A stretch of DNA of 57,670 nucleotides from Caulobacter sp. S45 (GCF_903642205.1 NZ_CAHJWH010000002.1:1-57670); one strand, 5' to 3'; counted from the stretch's first letter, positions 8,811 to 18,802 are shown. Made by a program: numbers and translations. Notes: generated from the letters alone by a model not told the origin.

Positions 8811-11800
8811 AGCTCCGCATCTCGGCCTGGGCGATACGCAACCCGCTGCCGATCACGGTGCTGTTCGTGGCGCTGACCCTGATGGGCTGGCTGTCCTACA
8901 CCAAGCTGCCGATCCGCGAGTACCCCAACATCACCTTCCCCGCGGTCAGCATCACCGTCACCCAGAGCGGCGCGGCGCCCAGCGAGATCCAGAACCAGAT
9001 CACCCGCCCGATCGAGGACGCGGTGGCTGCGCTCCCCAACGTCAAGCACGTCTACAGCTCGATCAGCCTGGGGCTGGAGCACACCACGGTGGAGTTTGAA
9101 CTCGGCTCCGACCTGCAGAAGGAGACCGACCAGGTCAGGACCGCGGTCGACCGCACCCGCGTGCAACTGCCCCCCGGCATCGACCCGCCGCTGGTGGAGC
9201 GGGTGGACGCCAACACCAACTCCATCCTGATCTACGCGCTCAGCTCCAACTCGATGAACCCGGTCCAGCTGTCCTGGTTCATCGACAACACCGTCTCGCG
9301 CGGGCTGCAGGGCGTCTCGGGCGTCGCTCAGGTGAACCGCGACGGCGGCCAGGACCGCGAGATCAACGTCACCCTCAACCCGCAGCGGATGACCGCCTTC
9401 GGCGTCACCGCGCCCCAGGTGAATGCGGCGCTCTACACCTACAACATCGACGAGACCGGCGGCCGGGCCGACATCGGCGGCCGCGAGCAGACCGTGCGCG
9501 TGCTCGGCCAGGCGGCGACCGTCGACTCGCTCCGTCGCCTCACCATCCCCGCCAACGGCCGCTACGTGCAGCTCTCCGACATCGCCGAGATCGGCGACGG
9601 CCAGTCGGAGCCCCGGGCCTTCGCCCTGCTGAACGGGCGCCCGGTGGTCGGCTTCGAGGTGAACGAGACCGTCGGCGCTGACGAGATCAAGACCGAGCAT
9701 GCCGTGAAGGCCGCCATCGCCAAGCTGGCGCACGCCTATCCCGCCGTCGCCTTCACCCAGATCATCGACACGGTGGACGAGACGCGACTCTCCTATGAGG
9801 CGACGGTGCACGTGTTGCTGGAAGGCATGGTGCTGGCGGCGCTGGTGGTCTTCGTCTTCCTGAAGAGCTGGCGCGCCACCGCGATCGCCGCGACCGCCAT
9901 GCCGCTCTCCCTGATCCCCACCTTTACGGCGGTGCAGCTGTTCGGCTTCAACCTCGACGTCATCAGCCTGCTCTCGCTGACGCTGGTCATCGGCATCCTG
10001 GTCGACGACGCCATCGTCGAGATCGAGAACATCGAGAAGCGCATCGAGCGCGGCGAGACCCCCTACCGGGCCTCGCTGATCGGGGCGGACTCCATCGGGC
10101 TGGCGGTGGTCGCCACCACCGCCACGATCGTGGTGGTGTTTACCCCCGTCTCGTTCATGGGCGGCATACCGGGCCAGTTCTTCAAGGAATTCGGGCTGAC
10201 CGTCGCCGTGGCGGTCATGTTCTCCCTGGTGGTGGCGCGCCTGCTGACGCCTCTGCTCGCGGCCTATTTCCTGAAGCCCCGCGCCCATATCCAGCCGAAC
10301 AGGCCGATGGGCGGCTTCTATCGTCGTGCGCTGGACTGGGCGATGGGCCACCGCTGGCTCGCCGCCGTCGCGGGCCTGCTGATCTTCGTGGCCTCGCTGG
10401 CGCTCATGGGCACCCGGCCGACGGGCTTCCAGCCGGTCGGCGATCCCGGCTACTTCTACCTGACCATCGAGGGTCCGCCGGGCGCGACCCGGGCCGACAT
10501 GACCGACAGCGTCGAACGCGCCACCAAGATGCTGCTGGCCCAGCCCGATGCGGAGCGCGTCTACGCCCAGGTCGGCGAGGGCAATCCGTCCAGCGAGGGC
10601 CAGGACCTGAACAACGGCGTGCTGACCGTGGTGCTGAAGCCCGTCCGCCGCCTGACCACCGAGGGCTTCAAGAAGCGCATCCGCCCTCTGCTGCGCCAGC
10701 AGCCGGACGTGCGGGTCAACACCCAGGGCAGCGGCTTCGGCGGCTCGGCGGACGTGGAGATCGTGCTGGCCAGCCAGAACGGGCCGGCCCTGGAGGTCAG
10801 CCAGCTCGAGCTCATGCGCGAGATGCGCCGCCTGCCCCAGCTGTCGGACGTGCGCCCCTCGCCCATGCCGTCGGGGCCCGAACTTGTGGTGCGGCCCAAG
10901 GCCGACGAGGCGGCCCGGCTCGGCGTCACCTCCGACGCCCTGGCCCAGGTGCTGCGCATCGCCACCATCGGCGACATCGACGCGGCGGTCTCCAAGTTCA
11001 GCGAGGGCGAGCGCCGCATCCCCATCCGCGTGCGCCTGCCCGAAGCCGACCGCACCGACGTGTCCACTCTCGGCCAGCTGCAGGTGCCGACCACGAACGG
11101 GGCCTCGACCCCGCTGTCCTCGGTCGCCGACCTCAGCTTCGAGGCGGGTCCGGCGCGCCTGGTGCGCTATGGGCGCGAGCGGCGCGTCTCGGTGCAGGCG
11201 GACCTGAACGGCGCCAGCCTCGGCACGGCGCTGAAGGCGGTGAAGGCGCTGCCGGTGATGCAGCACCTGCCGCCCGACGTGCATCAGCCCGCCATCGGCG
11301 ACGCGGAGGCGCTCGGCGAGATCATCGGCGGCTTCACGCTCGCGCTCTTCACCGGGATCGGGCTGATCTACGCGGTGCTGGTCCTGCTGTTCCGGAGCTT
11401 CTTCAAGCCCATCATCATCCTGGGCGCGCTGCCGCTCAGCCTGGCGGGGGCGGCGGTGGCGCTGACGCTCTGCGGCATGGAGATCGACATGCCGGTTTTC
11501 ATCGGCCTGCTCATGCTGTTCGGCATCACCGCCAAGAACTCCATCCTGCTCGTGGAGTTCGCCATCGAGGACGAGCGCGCCGGCCAGGACCGCTGGACCG
11601 CCCTGCACAACGCCTGCCGTGAGCGCGCCCGCCCGATCGTGATGACCACGGTGGCCATGGTGGCCGGAATGCTGCCGACTGCGCTGGGCCTGGGCGCCGG
11701 TTCGGAGTTCCGGAAGCCGATGGCGGTAGCGGTGATCGGCGGCCTGATGAGCTCGACCTTCCTAAGCCTCATCCTGGTGCCCGTGATCTATCTCTTCGTC

Positions 11801-11917
11801 GACGGCTTCGAGGCCTGGCTGAGACCCAAGTTCTCCCGCTTCGCCACGCCCCGACAGCCCGGCGACGACGCGCCGATCCGCGAGGGCGAGGAGACCCTGG
11901 TCACCTCCGGGGCCTGA
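8807..11917 (+). CDS. RND efflux permease (AcrB/MexB-type, HAE family)
   Basis: A 1036-residue inner-membrane proton/drug antiporter with 12 predicted membrane helices in two homologous halves. TM4 has the proton-relay pair Asp400-Asp401 (GILVDDAIVEIENIEKR). The second half has the partner Lys in FGITAKNSILLVEFA. Large periplasmic porter loops follow TM1 and TM7. The ATG overlaps the adaptor stop. The substrate cannot be predicted. No TetR or MarR repressor lies beside the operon, so its control is not evident. Confidence 0.94.
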   Translation: MKLRISAWAIRNPLPITVLFVALTLMGWLSYTKLPIREYPNITFPAVSITVTQSGAAPSEIQNQITRPIEDAVAALPNVKHVYSSISLGLEHTTVEFELGSDLQKETDQVRTAVDRTRVQLPPGIDPPLVERVDANTNSILIYALSSNSMNPVQLSWFIDNTVSRGLQGVSGVAQVNRDGGQDREINVTLNPQRMTAFGVTAPQVNAALYTYNIDETGGRADIGGREQTVRVLGQAATVDSLRRLTIPANGRYVQLSDIAEIGDGQSEPRAFALLNGRPVVGFEVNETVGADEIKTEHAVKAAIAKLAHAYPAVAFTQIIDTVDETRLSYEATVHVLLEGMVLAALVVFVFLKSWRATAIAATAMPLSLIPTFTAVQLFGFNLDVISLLSLTLVIGILVDDAIVEIENIEKRIERGETPYRASLIGADSIGLAVVATTATIVVVFTPVSFMGGIPGQFFKEFGLTVAVAVMFSLVVARLLTPLLAAYFLKPRAHIQPNRPMGGFYRRALDWAMGHRWLAAVAGLLIFVASLALMGTRPTGFQPVGDPGYFYLTIEGPPGATRADMTDSVERATKMLLAQPDAERVYAQVGEGNPSSEGQDLNNGVLTVVLKPVRRLTTEGFKKRIRPLLRQQPDVRVNTQGSGFGGSADVEIVLASQNGPALEVSQLELMREMRRLPQLSDVRPSPMPSGPELVVRPKADEAARLGVTSDALAQVLRIATIGDIDAAVSKFSEGERRIPIRVRLPEADRTDVSTLGQLQVPTTNGASTPLSSVADLSFEAGPARLVRYGRERRVSVQADLNGASLGTALKAVKALPVMQHLPPDVHQPAIGDAEALGEIIGGFTLALFTGIGLIYAVLVLLFRSFFKPIIILGALPLSLAGAAVALTLCGMEIDMPVFIGLLMLFGITAKNSILLVEFAIEDERAGQDRWTALHNACRERARPIVMTTVAMVAGMLPTALGLGAGSEFRKPMAVAVIGGLMSSTFLSLILVPVIYLFVDGFEAWLRPKFSRFATPRQPGDDAPIREGEETLVTSGA

Positions 11918-11971
11918 CCTCGCTCCCGCAGGACGGGCGGAGTGGAGCGACCGGCGCCGGTGAGCCGACCG

Positions 11972-12742
11972 TCAGGCGAGGAGCCTGGCGCAGAGGCGCG
12001 AGAGGCGGTCCTGTCCGACGCCCAGCGAGGCGAGATACGGCTCCAGCCCGCCCGTCCGTATGTCGAGGGAGGCCAGGGCAACGTCGAGGTGGCCGCCGGT
12101 CACGCCCATGAAGCCCTGCAGGATGGCGGCTGAAGGCTCGCCGCCGAGGATGGGCGCCAGGGTGGCGGAGACCTGCTCACGCCGTGGGCCGGTCATCATC
12201 GCCGTGTTCGTGGCCAGGAAGTCGGCCATGATCTCCGGGCGGCCGACCCCCAGCGCGGCCTGGATCAGGGCGGCCAGCAGCCCGGTGCGGTCCTTGCCCG
12301 CCGTACAGTGGATCAGCAGGGCGCCGTCACCGGCGTCGAGGGCCGAGAAGGTCTCGGCGAACAGGGCCATGTGGCGCGGCTCGAAGAACGCCTCGCGGTA
12401 GTAGCCGCTGAGATAGGCCTCCACGCCTGCGTCGCTGAGATCGCCCTGGCGCAGGAAGGCGATGTGCGGCCCCTCCTCCCGGTCGCCGAGATCGGACAGG
12501 ATCAGGCGGCCCGGGAAGCTGGTCCAGCGGGAGGGCTGGCGGCGCCGTTCGGCCGGGCGGCGCAGGTCGACGATCGTGCGGACGCCGAGCCGGTCGAGCT
12601 GGACGATGTCGGCCTTGTCCGCGCCCGCGAGGTTGGCCGAGCGGAACAGCCGGCCAGTACGCACGCGGCCGCCGAAGCGCGACACCGCTCCGCCGAAGTC
12701 GCGGAAGTTGTCTACCCCGGCGAGGGCGTGGCACGTGGGCAT
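11972..12742 (-). CDS. tyrosine-protein phosphatase family protein
   Basis: A 256-residue protein with the dual-specificity/PTP P-loop HCTAGKDRTG at residues 145-154, where Cys146 is the nucleophile. The N-terminal block NFRDFGG...GRVRTGRLFRSANL is typical of the bacterial Tyr phosphatase_3 group (lipid or protein phosphatases such as LipA of Listeria). It ends convergently with the RND permease. The next minus-strand gene upstream is the class II aldolase, 49 bases away, so the two may be co-transcribed. The substrate is unknown. Confidence 0.85.
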   Translation of the reverse strand: MPTCHALAGVDNFRDFGGAVSRFGGRVRTGRLFRSANLAGADKADIVQLDRLGVRTIVDLRRPAERRRQPSRWTSFPGRLILSDLGDREEGPHIAFLRQGDLSDAGVEAYLSGYYREAFFEPRHMALFAETFSALDAGDGALLIHCTAGKDRTGLLAALIQAALGVGRPEIMADFLATNTAMMTGPRREQVSATLAPILGGEPSAAILQGFMGVTGGHLDVALASLDIRTGGLEPYLASLGVGQDRLSRLCARLLA

Positions 12743-12791
12743 GGCGGCTGCGCGGACAGGCGCACCGGAGCGTTGTTACGGGCGCCTGGCT

Positions 12792-13568
12792 TCAGGCGTC
12801 GTAGCCGGGCAGCTTGCGGTCGAGCTTTCGGAGCAGGCCGGGCCAGCCGAGCTGCGCCACGGCGGCCATGCCGCGGGCCGTCTGCCCCAGGACGACCTCC
12901 TGCGCCTCGGGGGGTGCCGTGAGGATGTGGTCGCGGCCGCCGGACAGGGCGGCGACCTGCTGGGCGCAGGCGCGTTCCAGGAAGTACATGGCCGTCCAGG
13001 CCTCCGCCGCCGAGCCGCCCACGGCCAGGGTGCCATGGTTCCGCAGCATCATCACCGACCTGTCCCCAAGGTCGGCCACCAGCCGCTCGCGCTCGTCGTG
13101 GTTCAGAGCCACGCCCTCATAGCCGTGATAGGCCAGCCGGGGGATGATGATCAGGTGGTTCTGGCTGATCGGCAGCAGGCCCTCGGCCTGGGCCGACACG
13201 CCGACGCCGCAGTCGGTGTGCAGGTGCATGACGCACATGGCGTCCGGCCGCGCCGCATGGATGGCGGAGTGGATGGTGAACCCCGCCGGATTGATCTTGT
13301 ACGGCGTGTCCATGACGATCCGGCCATCCAGGTCCACCTTGACCAGGGCGGACGCCGTCATCTCGTCGAAATAGACGCCGTAGGGGTTGATCAGGAAGTG
13401 GTGCTCGGGTCCCGGCACACGCATCGACACGTGGGTGAAGATGGCGTCGTCCCAGCCGTGCAGCGCCACCAGGCGGTAGAGGGCGGCGAGTTCGACCCGC
13501 GCGCCCCACTCCTGTTCGCTCACCCGGCCCCTGAGGGAGCTGGGACCTGCCATCGAACCATCCGCCAT
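12792..13568 (-). CDS. class II aldolase/adducin family protein
   Basis: A 258-residue cytosolic protein of the AraD/FucA-like fold. Expected metal ligands appear as HLHTDCG (HxH) and the later NHGTLAVGG. The conserved openings LAALYRLVALHGW and THVSMRVPGPEHHFLINPYG place it among the putative aldolases frequently found beside catabolic clusters and TonB receptors in sphingomonads and Caulobacteraceae. Family members include true aldolases and decarboxylases; the substrate is unknown. It lies 38 bases downstream of the TonB-dependent receptor on the same strand, which suggests linked uptake and metabolism of one compound. Confidence 0.85.
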   Translation of the reverse strand: MADGSMAGPSSLRGRVSEQEWGARVELAALYRLVALHGWDDAIFTHVSMRVPGPEHHFLINPYGVYFDEMTASALVKVDLDGRIVMDTPYKINPAGFTIHSAIHAARPDAMCVMHLHTDCGVGVSAQAEGLLPISQNHLIIIPRLAYHGYEGVALNHDERERLVADLGDRSVMMLRNHGTLAVGGSAAEAWTAMYFLERACAQQVAALSGGRDHILTAPPEAQEVVLGQTARGMAAVAQLGWPGLLRKLDRKLPGYDA

Positions 13569-13606
13569 CGCCGATCGTCCCTCAGTGCAGGCCTCGTTCT
13601 GCGCCC

Positions 13607-16330
13607 TTAGAACTTGGCCCGCAAGGTCGCCCCGAAGGTGCGCGGGTTGCCCAGGAAGGCGTCGATCAGGCCGGTGGCGTTGGTCGGCGCGTTCTGGAAG
13701 CCGCTGTCGAAGGCCACCTGCTCGTAGTGGGTGTTGGCCAGGTTCTCCACCCAGAACTCCACGTCGTACTTGCCGTCCTGTGGGCCGAAGATGATGCGGC
13801 CGTCGGTGACGAAGTAGGCGCCCTGCTCCTTGCGGATGTCCTCGTCGGAGCCGGTGTTGTACTTGGAGTTGAACTTGGTCCCGAGGTTCAGGCGGACCAT
13901 GTAGTCGGCGGGCAGCCGGTAGGTGTAGGTTCCCTCCAGCGAGGCCGAATACTGGGGGGCCAGCGGCAGGCGCGACCCGGCGGCGCCGAGGAAGCCTGAG
14001 GTGGCCAGCACGCCCGAGGTGGCGTCCCCGTCGGTGTGGGAGAAGCGGGTGCTGGCGATGGTCAGGCCGCCCTGTACGTTCAGGTCGCGGATCGGCCGCC
14101 ACAGGAAGTCGGTGTCCAGCCCTTTGCTGTAGACCGCCGGCAGCGAGTCGACCACGAACACCAGGCCGTTGAAGGTGTTGTACTGGAAGTTGGAGAACTT
14201 CTCGTAGAACAGGGTGGCGTTCAGCAGCAGCTTGCGGTCGAACAGGGTGGTCTTGGCCCCCGCCTCGATCGAGTCGGAATATTCCGGCTTGAAGAAGGTG
14301 TTGGTGTCGGCGGTGAGAGCGGTGATGATCTTGGTCCCGCCGGTGCCGAAAGGATTGGTCGGCACGGTGGCCACGGGGCATGAGCCCGCCGGGACCGGTC
14401 CGGTCCCGGCATAGGGCTGGCCGTTCGGACAGCCGACGCGGTCCAGGTTGAAGCCGCCTGCCTTGAAGCCCTTGGCGTAGGAGACGTAGGTCAGAAGCTC
14501 CGGCGCCCAACGATAGACCGCCTTCACCGTGCCCGAAGTGTTGGAGGTCGACTCGCTCTGGTGGTTGGAGAAGTTGTCGAAGGCCGGGCTGAAGAACGGC
14601 AGGCAGACGGTGTTCAGCAGCGCCTGCGGGATCAGGCCCAGCTGGGTCAGCGGGCTGGAGTCGATCGCCTGGCAGCCTGCGCCGGGATTGGCGCCGGTGT
14701 TCTGGTTGCTGCTGTTCAGCACCTTGTTGTCGATGGTGTAGCGCACGCCGACGTTCACGTCGAACTTGCTGGTGAAGTGGTAGGTGTCGTTGGTGAAGAC
14801 GGAGTAGTCGTCGTCACGCTGGCGATAGCGATCCATGCTGGCGTTGCCGCCGGGGAAGGTGGCTTGCGGGCCGAACAGGCCCGGCAGGAATCCGGGTGTC
14901 GGCTGGCCTTCAACGATCGTGCTGAACAGGTCGTCCAGATAGGCGCCGAACTGGTTCCCGGTGCGGAACTCGAAGTTGTCGCGCAGGTATTCGTTCGCGT
15001 AGAACGCGCCCACCAGGTAGTCGAGCTTGCCGTAGGTTCCAGCAAAGCGCAGCTCCTGACTCAAGTCCTGGAACTGGGTGCTGTTCTCGTCGCCTACGGG
15101 AGTGGAGAACAGGTCGGCGTTGCTGAAGTCCAGGTCGTTACCATCGATAAGCTTCCAGTTCCGGAAGGCGGTGATCGAGGTAATGGCGGCGTTGATGCTG
15201 GGGAGTTTGTAGTCGATCTGGGCCGAAATGCCCTCATCGACGATGTTCTGCACGCTGGGCTCGTTCTGGTAGGCGAGGCGGCTGTAAGGGTCCGGCGTCT
15301 GGGCCTCGCCCCCGCCCGCGCCCGCCAGGCCGGCGACGATCCCCTGCACGTTCAGGGGACTCGCGGCGTTGAGCGGCCCGCTGTTGGCCTTCACCACCGC
15401 CGCGCAGCAGTTCTCGTCGCGGTGGGTGTAGTCGGCGATGATCCGTGCGGTGAGGTTTGAGTCCGGCCGGAACAGCAGCTGGCCGCGGGCGGTGTAGAAG
15501 TCCTCGTTGTCGCTGGCGTCCTGGGTGCGCGGCCCCTGGCCAGTGACCACGTCGTAAAAGCCGTCGCGATGGCGGTCGGCGAAGTAGAAGCTGCCCGCCA
15601 CCTTGTCGCCGCCCAGCACCGGCAGCGCGCCGTGGACCTCGGCCGATCCGCCGATCTCGTTATAGTTGCCGACGGTGAACTCGGCGCTGCCGCCGGTCTT
15701 GAAGCTGGGCTCGGCGGTGGTGATGCTGATCACGCCGGCGGAGGTGGACTTGCCGAACAGGGTGCCCTGGGGACCCTTCAGCACCTCGATCTGGTCCACG
15801 TCGCCCAGGTCGTTGAAGCCTACACCGTTCCTTGGCCGGTAGACGCCGTCGATGACCACGCCGACCGACGGCTCCAGGCCCGGATTGTCGCCGACGGTGC
15901 CGACGCCGCGGATGCGGGCGGTGGTGGTGGCCTCGGACGCGGTGGAGGTCACCGTCAGGCCAGAGGTCAGCTTGGAGAGGTCCTTGATGTCCCGGACGCC
16001 GCTGTCCTGCAGCAGCTGCTTGTTGACCACCGTCACCACGATGGGCACGTCCTGCAGGTTCTCCTTCCGCTTCTGGGCGGTGACCACGACGGTGTCGACG
16101 GTGTAGCCGCTGGTGGTGTTGGCGCCGCCGCCGGCGGCGGGGGCCGCGGGACCGGGGGCCGTGGTGCTCTGGGAGGCGGCCACGCCCGTCGTGCCGGAGC
16201 TTGACTGTTCGGCGCCGGTCGGGACGGGGGCCGGGTTGGCGGCGCTTTGCGCCAGGGCGATACCGGCGCCCGCCAGGGTGGCCGTGGTGATCGCCAGAGT
16301 CGACGCGGTGATCCGCAGGAATGCGCGCAT
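13607..16330 (-). CDS. TonB-dependent receptor
   Basis: A 907-residue outer-membrane active transporter. A signal peptide spans about residues 1-28 (GAGIALAQS), followed by a Ser/Thr/Pro/Gly-rich linker. The plug begins near residue 70 (DTVVVTAQKRKENLQDVPI) with VLKGPQGTLFGKSTSAGVI. The 22-strand barrel ends in RTFGATLRAKF with a C-terminal Phe. The sequence style (QKRKENLQDVP) is that of the large receptor family used for plant, terpene or aromatic compounds rather than classic siderophore receptors; the ligand is unknown. The ATG at 16330 was chosen because it starts the signal peptide, although the frame stays open upstream. Confidence 0.95.
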   Translation of the reverse strand: MRAFLRITASTLAITTATLAGAGIALAQSAANPAPVPTGAEQSSSGTTGVAASQSTTAPGPAAPAAGGGANTTSGYTVDTVVVTAQKRKENLQDVPIVVTVVNKQLLQDSGVRDIKDLSKLTSGLTVTSTASEATTTARIRGVGTVGDNPGLEPSVGVVIDGVYRPRNGVGFNDLGDVDQIEVLKGPQGTLFGKSTSAGVISITTAEPSFKTGGSAEFTVGNYNEIGGSAEVHGALPVLGGDKVAGSFYFADRHRDGFYDVVTGQGPRTQDASDNEDFYTARGQLLFRPDSNLTARIIADYTHRDENCCAAVVKANSGPLNAASPLNVQGIVAGLAGAGGGEAQTPDPYSRLAYQNEPSVQNIVDEGISAQIDYKLPSINAAITSITAFRNWKLIDGNDLDFSNADLFSTPVGDENSTQFQDLSQELRFAGTYGKLDYLVGAFYANEYLRDNFEFRTGNQFGAYLDDLFSTIVEGQPTPGFLPGLFGPQATFPGGNASMDRYRQRDDDYSVFTNDTYHFTSKFDVNVGVRYTIDNKVLNSSNQNTGANPGAGCQAIDSSPLTQLGLIPQALLNTVCLPFFSPAFDNFSNHQSESTSNTSGTVKAVYRWAPELLTYVSYAKGFKAGGFNLDRVGCPNGQPYAGTGPVPAGSCPVATVPTNPFGTGGTKIITALTADTNTFFKPEYSDSIEAGAKTTLFDRKLLLNATLFYEKFSNFQYNTFNGLVFVVDSLPAVYSKGLDTDFLWRPIRDLNVQGGLTIASTRFSHTDGDATSGVLATSGFLGAAGSRLPLAPQYSASLEGTYTYRLPADYMVRLNLGTKFNSKYNTGSDEDIRKEQGAYFVTDGRIIFGPQDGKYDVEFWVENLANTHYEQVAFDSGFQNAPTNATGLIDAFLGNPRTFGATLRAKF

Positions 16331-16369
16331 AGTCGTTCCACCCCCATGTACGGGCGGTCGTGGACGCCG

Positions 16370-16646
16370 CCCTTCGTTGGGGCTTCCTAGCGCCGGTGAA
16401 CGCCACATTTCCAGGACGATTTCTTCAAAAAGGGCGATTGCGTCCCGGAAACCACACAGCGGCGCCATACTCGTTGCTCGAACCCAGGTTCCGGCGTCCC
16501 GATCGGACAGCCTTCGGTCGGCGGCGCGCATCACCGTGCAGAAGACCTCCTCGCCCTGCCCGGCCTTTCCGATGCTCGACCAACCCGGTTTTCCAATTTT
16601 GCTGCAGATCACCAGGGATGTTGACCGCAAGAGCATACCGGAACAT
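16370..16646 (-). pseudogene. frameshifted remnant of a small gene
   Basis: A minus-strand ATG at 16646 follows a good ribosome site (GGAGGCGAGACG). It begins MFRYALAVNIPGDLQQNW, but that frame soon becomes unlike protein. Another frame then takes over with high third-position GC and reads GQGEEVFCTVMRAADRR and further GFRDAIALFEEIVLEMW. The two parts would make one protein of about 85 residues after a frameshift near 16565-16600. I do not recognise the family. It lies in the 468-base gap between the TonB receptor and the MFS gene; nothing else is evident there. Confidence 0.4.
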
Positions 16647-16798
16647 CGTCTCGCCTCCCCGCCGGAAGCCGGGCCGGAGCTCGCCACCGTTGCGGCGGTC
16701 CAAGGCGGATGGCCGTGGCGTCCAGGCGCGATGCGCCTCGCGCCACGTTCCAACAGGTGAAGACGCCATGCCCGCGAAACAGCCTCGGAGGCGTCCCC

Positions 16799-18124
16799 AT
16801 GGCCGCTGAGGTCGCGTTCCCCGACGGGCGGCCCTCGTCACGCAGGCCCGGTCCCGCCGCCTCCGCCCGCTACCGCTATCTGTGCGTAGGCATCCTGGCC
16901 CTGGCCTACACCTTCAACTTCCTGGACCGCCAGATCCTGTCCCTGCTGGCCGAGCCGGTGCGCAAGGAGCTGCACCTGTCCGACTCCCAGATCGGCATGC
17001 TGACCGGGTTTGCGTTCGCGCTGTTCTACACGCTGTTCGGGGTGCCCATCGCCTGGTTCGCGGACCGCTCGCACCGGGTCCGCATCGTGGCCCTGGCCTG
17101 CGCCTGCTGGAGCCTGTGCTCCGCCGCGGGCGGCCTCGCGAGCAGCTTCCTGCAGCTGGCTATGGCCCGCATGGGCGTCGGCATCGGCGAGGCGGGAGGC
17201 ACCACGCCCTCCTACGCCATCATCTCCGACTACTTCCCGCCCAAGGAGCGGGGCAAGGCGCTGGCCCTCTATTCACTGGGCGTACCGTTCGGCATCGCCA
17301 TCGGCGCGGCGCTCGGGGGCGGGGTGGCGGCGCATTATGGCTGGCGCGCCGCCTTCTTCGCCGTGGGCCTGCCAGGGCTGCTGATCGCGCTGCTGATCCT
17401 GACCGTGGTGCGCGAGCCCGTCCGCGGATCGCAGGACGCCCCGTCCGCCACCCGCGAGATCGCCCCCGCCCAGCTGGGCGCCACCATCGCCATGTTCTTC
17501 GGCGATCCGGTGCTGCGCTGGACGGCGGTGTCCACAGCCCTCGGGGCCTTTGCGGGCTACGGCTCGTCCAACTGGGTCCCGGCCTTCCTGATGCGCCACG
17601 AACACATGACGCTCAGTCAGATCGCCCTCCTCTACAGCGTCTGCGTAGGGGTCGCGGTGGGGTTCGGCACATGGTTCAGCGGCTATCTGGCCGACCGGCT
17701 GTCCAGGCGTGACCCGCGCGCCTATGCCATGATCCCGTTCTGGGGGTCTTTAGTGGCCCTGCCCTTCGCGGTGGCGGGCTATCTGGCGCCCAGCTGGCCG
17801 ATCAGCCTGGCTTGCCTCACGGTCAGCGGCGCGGCCGCCATCCTGTATCTCGCGCCGGCCCTGGCGGTGGTGCAGAACATCGTGCCGCCGCAGGCGCGCA
17901 GCACCTCGGCGGCCCTGCTGCTGCTGGTGCTGAACCTCGTCGGTCTGGGCGGCGGCCCGGTGTACGTCGGCGTGCTCAGCGACCTGTTCAAGCCCCACTT
18001 CGGCGACCGCTCCCTGCAGATCGCGCTCCTGTGCGGCGCGCCGGTGCTGCTCCTGGTGATGGGCGCCTGCCTCATGCAGGCGCGGGCGCTCGGCCGGACC
18101 GCCAAGACAGGCGCGCCGGCCTAG
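16799..18124 (+). CDS. MFS transporter, spinster-like
   Basis: A 441-residue inner-membrane transporter with 12 predicted helices. The first helix and loop read NFLDRQILSLLAEPVRKELHL. The motif A region is GVPIAWFADRSHR. The pattern GEAGGTTPSYAIISDYFPPKERGKALA is typical of the spinster/hexuronate-like MFS group that often partners TonB receptors in this lineage. The ATG at 16799 has GGAGG ten bases upstream; an earlier in-frame ATG would add 30 non-conserved residues. It is divergent from the TonB receptor, which suggests a shared uptake route for an unknown organic acid or lipid. Confidence 0.9.
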   Translation: MAAEVAFPDGRPSSRRPGPAASARYRYLCVGILALAYTFNFLDRQILSLLAEPVRKELHLSDSQIGMLTGFAFALFYTLFGVPIAWFADRSHRVRIVALACACWSLCSAAGGLASSFLQLAMARMGVGIGEAGGTTPSYAIISDYFPPKERGKALALYSLGVPFGIAIGAALGGGVAAHYGWRAAFFAVGLPGLLIALLILTVVREPVRGSQDAPSATREIAPAQLGATIAMFFGDPVLRWTAVSTALGAFAGYGSSNWVPAFLMRHEHMTLSQIALLYSVCVGVAVGFGTWFSGYLADRLSRRDPRAYAMIPFWGSLVALPFAVAGYLAPSWPISLACLTVSGAAAILYLAPALAVVQNIVPPQARSTSAALLLLVLNLVGLGGGPVYVGVLSDLFKPHFGDRSLQIALLCGAPVLLLVMGACLMQARALGRTAKTGAPA

Positions 18125-18163
18125 CGGTCCATACCCAGCGGCCGGACAGCTCAGCTTCGCCGC

Positions 18164-18619
18164 TCAGAAGAAGAGCTGCCCGATCCAGACCGCGGTCAGG
18201 GCCGGCTTGCCTGCGCCTTCCACCTCCAGCGTCGTGTCGGCGAGCTGCTGCAGCTGGCCGGGCCGCTTCTCCTCCACCGACACCAGGGTCGAGGTGGCGC
18301 GCACGCGGGAGCCGGAGCGGACCGGCGTCACGAAGCGCACCCGCTCGAAGCCGTAGTTCACCGCCATCCGCAGCCCCTCGGGACGAGGCCGCCCCATGCT
18401 CGCCTGCAGCCTCGGCAGCAGCGACAGCAGCAGGAAGCCGTGGGCGACCGTGCCGCCGAACGGGGTCTGCGCCGCCCGCTCGGGATCGACGTGGATGAAC
18501 TGGTGATCGCCGGTCACCTCGGCGAAGCGGTCGATCATCGCCTGATCGACGAGGATCCACTCCGAGACATAGGTGCGGCCGACCTCGGCCTGCAGCGTCT
18601 TGAGGGGGGTTTCCGTCAT
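18164..18619 (-). CDS. MaoC family (R)-specific enoyl-CoA hydratase-like protein
   Basis: A 151-residue single hot-dog domain. The hydratase signature VTGDHQFIHVDPERA gives the catalytic Asp and His, followed by FGGTVAHGFLLLSLLPRL. Such enzymes hydrate 2-enoyl-CoA to (R)-3-hydroxyacyl-CoA in beta-oxidation or PHA precursor supply. The protein has family length and a clean ATG. It is transcribed toward the end of the MFS gene. It is separated from the TetR-like gene by about 180 bases that include an AT-rich patch (18705-18745), probably its promoter. Confidence 0.88.
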   Translation of the reverse strand: MTETPLKTLQAEVGRTYVSEWILVDQAMIDRFAEVTGDHQFIHVDPERAAQTPFGGTVAHGFLLLSLLPRLQASMGRPRPEGLRMAVNYGFERVRFVTPVRSGSRVRATSTLVSVEEKRPGQLQQLADTTLEVEGAGKPALTAVWIGQLFF

Positions 18620-18802
18620 GGATCAGCCTTGGCTCAGCCGGGCGCCAGCGCGCGTCTGGAGGGCGACGAGCGAGGAGTTCGAGGCCCCTCCCACGCCGCC
18701 TGACGAGCCAATTACAAGACTCGGTATCTTCATCATAGCAGAAAGCTCGGAGATCGCATCCCAAGGCTTCGGGAACGGGCGGCGAAGAGCGACAGGGCTT
18801 CC

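Noticed and set aside
8675-11608. 977-codon minus-strand open frame across the first RND permease
   Set aside because: Same reason: fully antisense to a conserved permease, with biased composition and no motif.
16331-16753. N-terminal extension of the TonB receptor through the open frame upstream
   Set aside because: A proper signal peptide begins at 16330. The sequence before it is the frameshifted relic and would bury the signal peptide.
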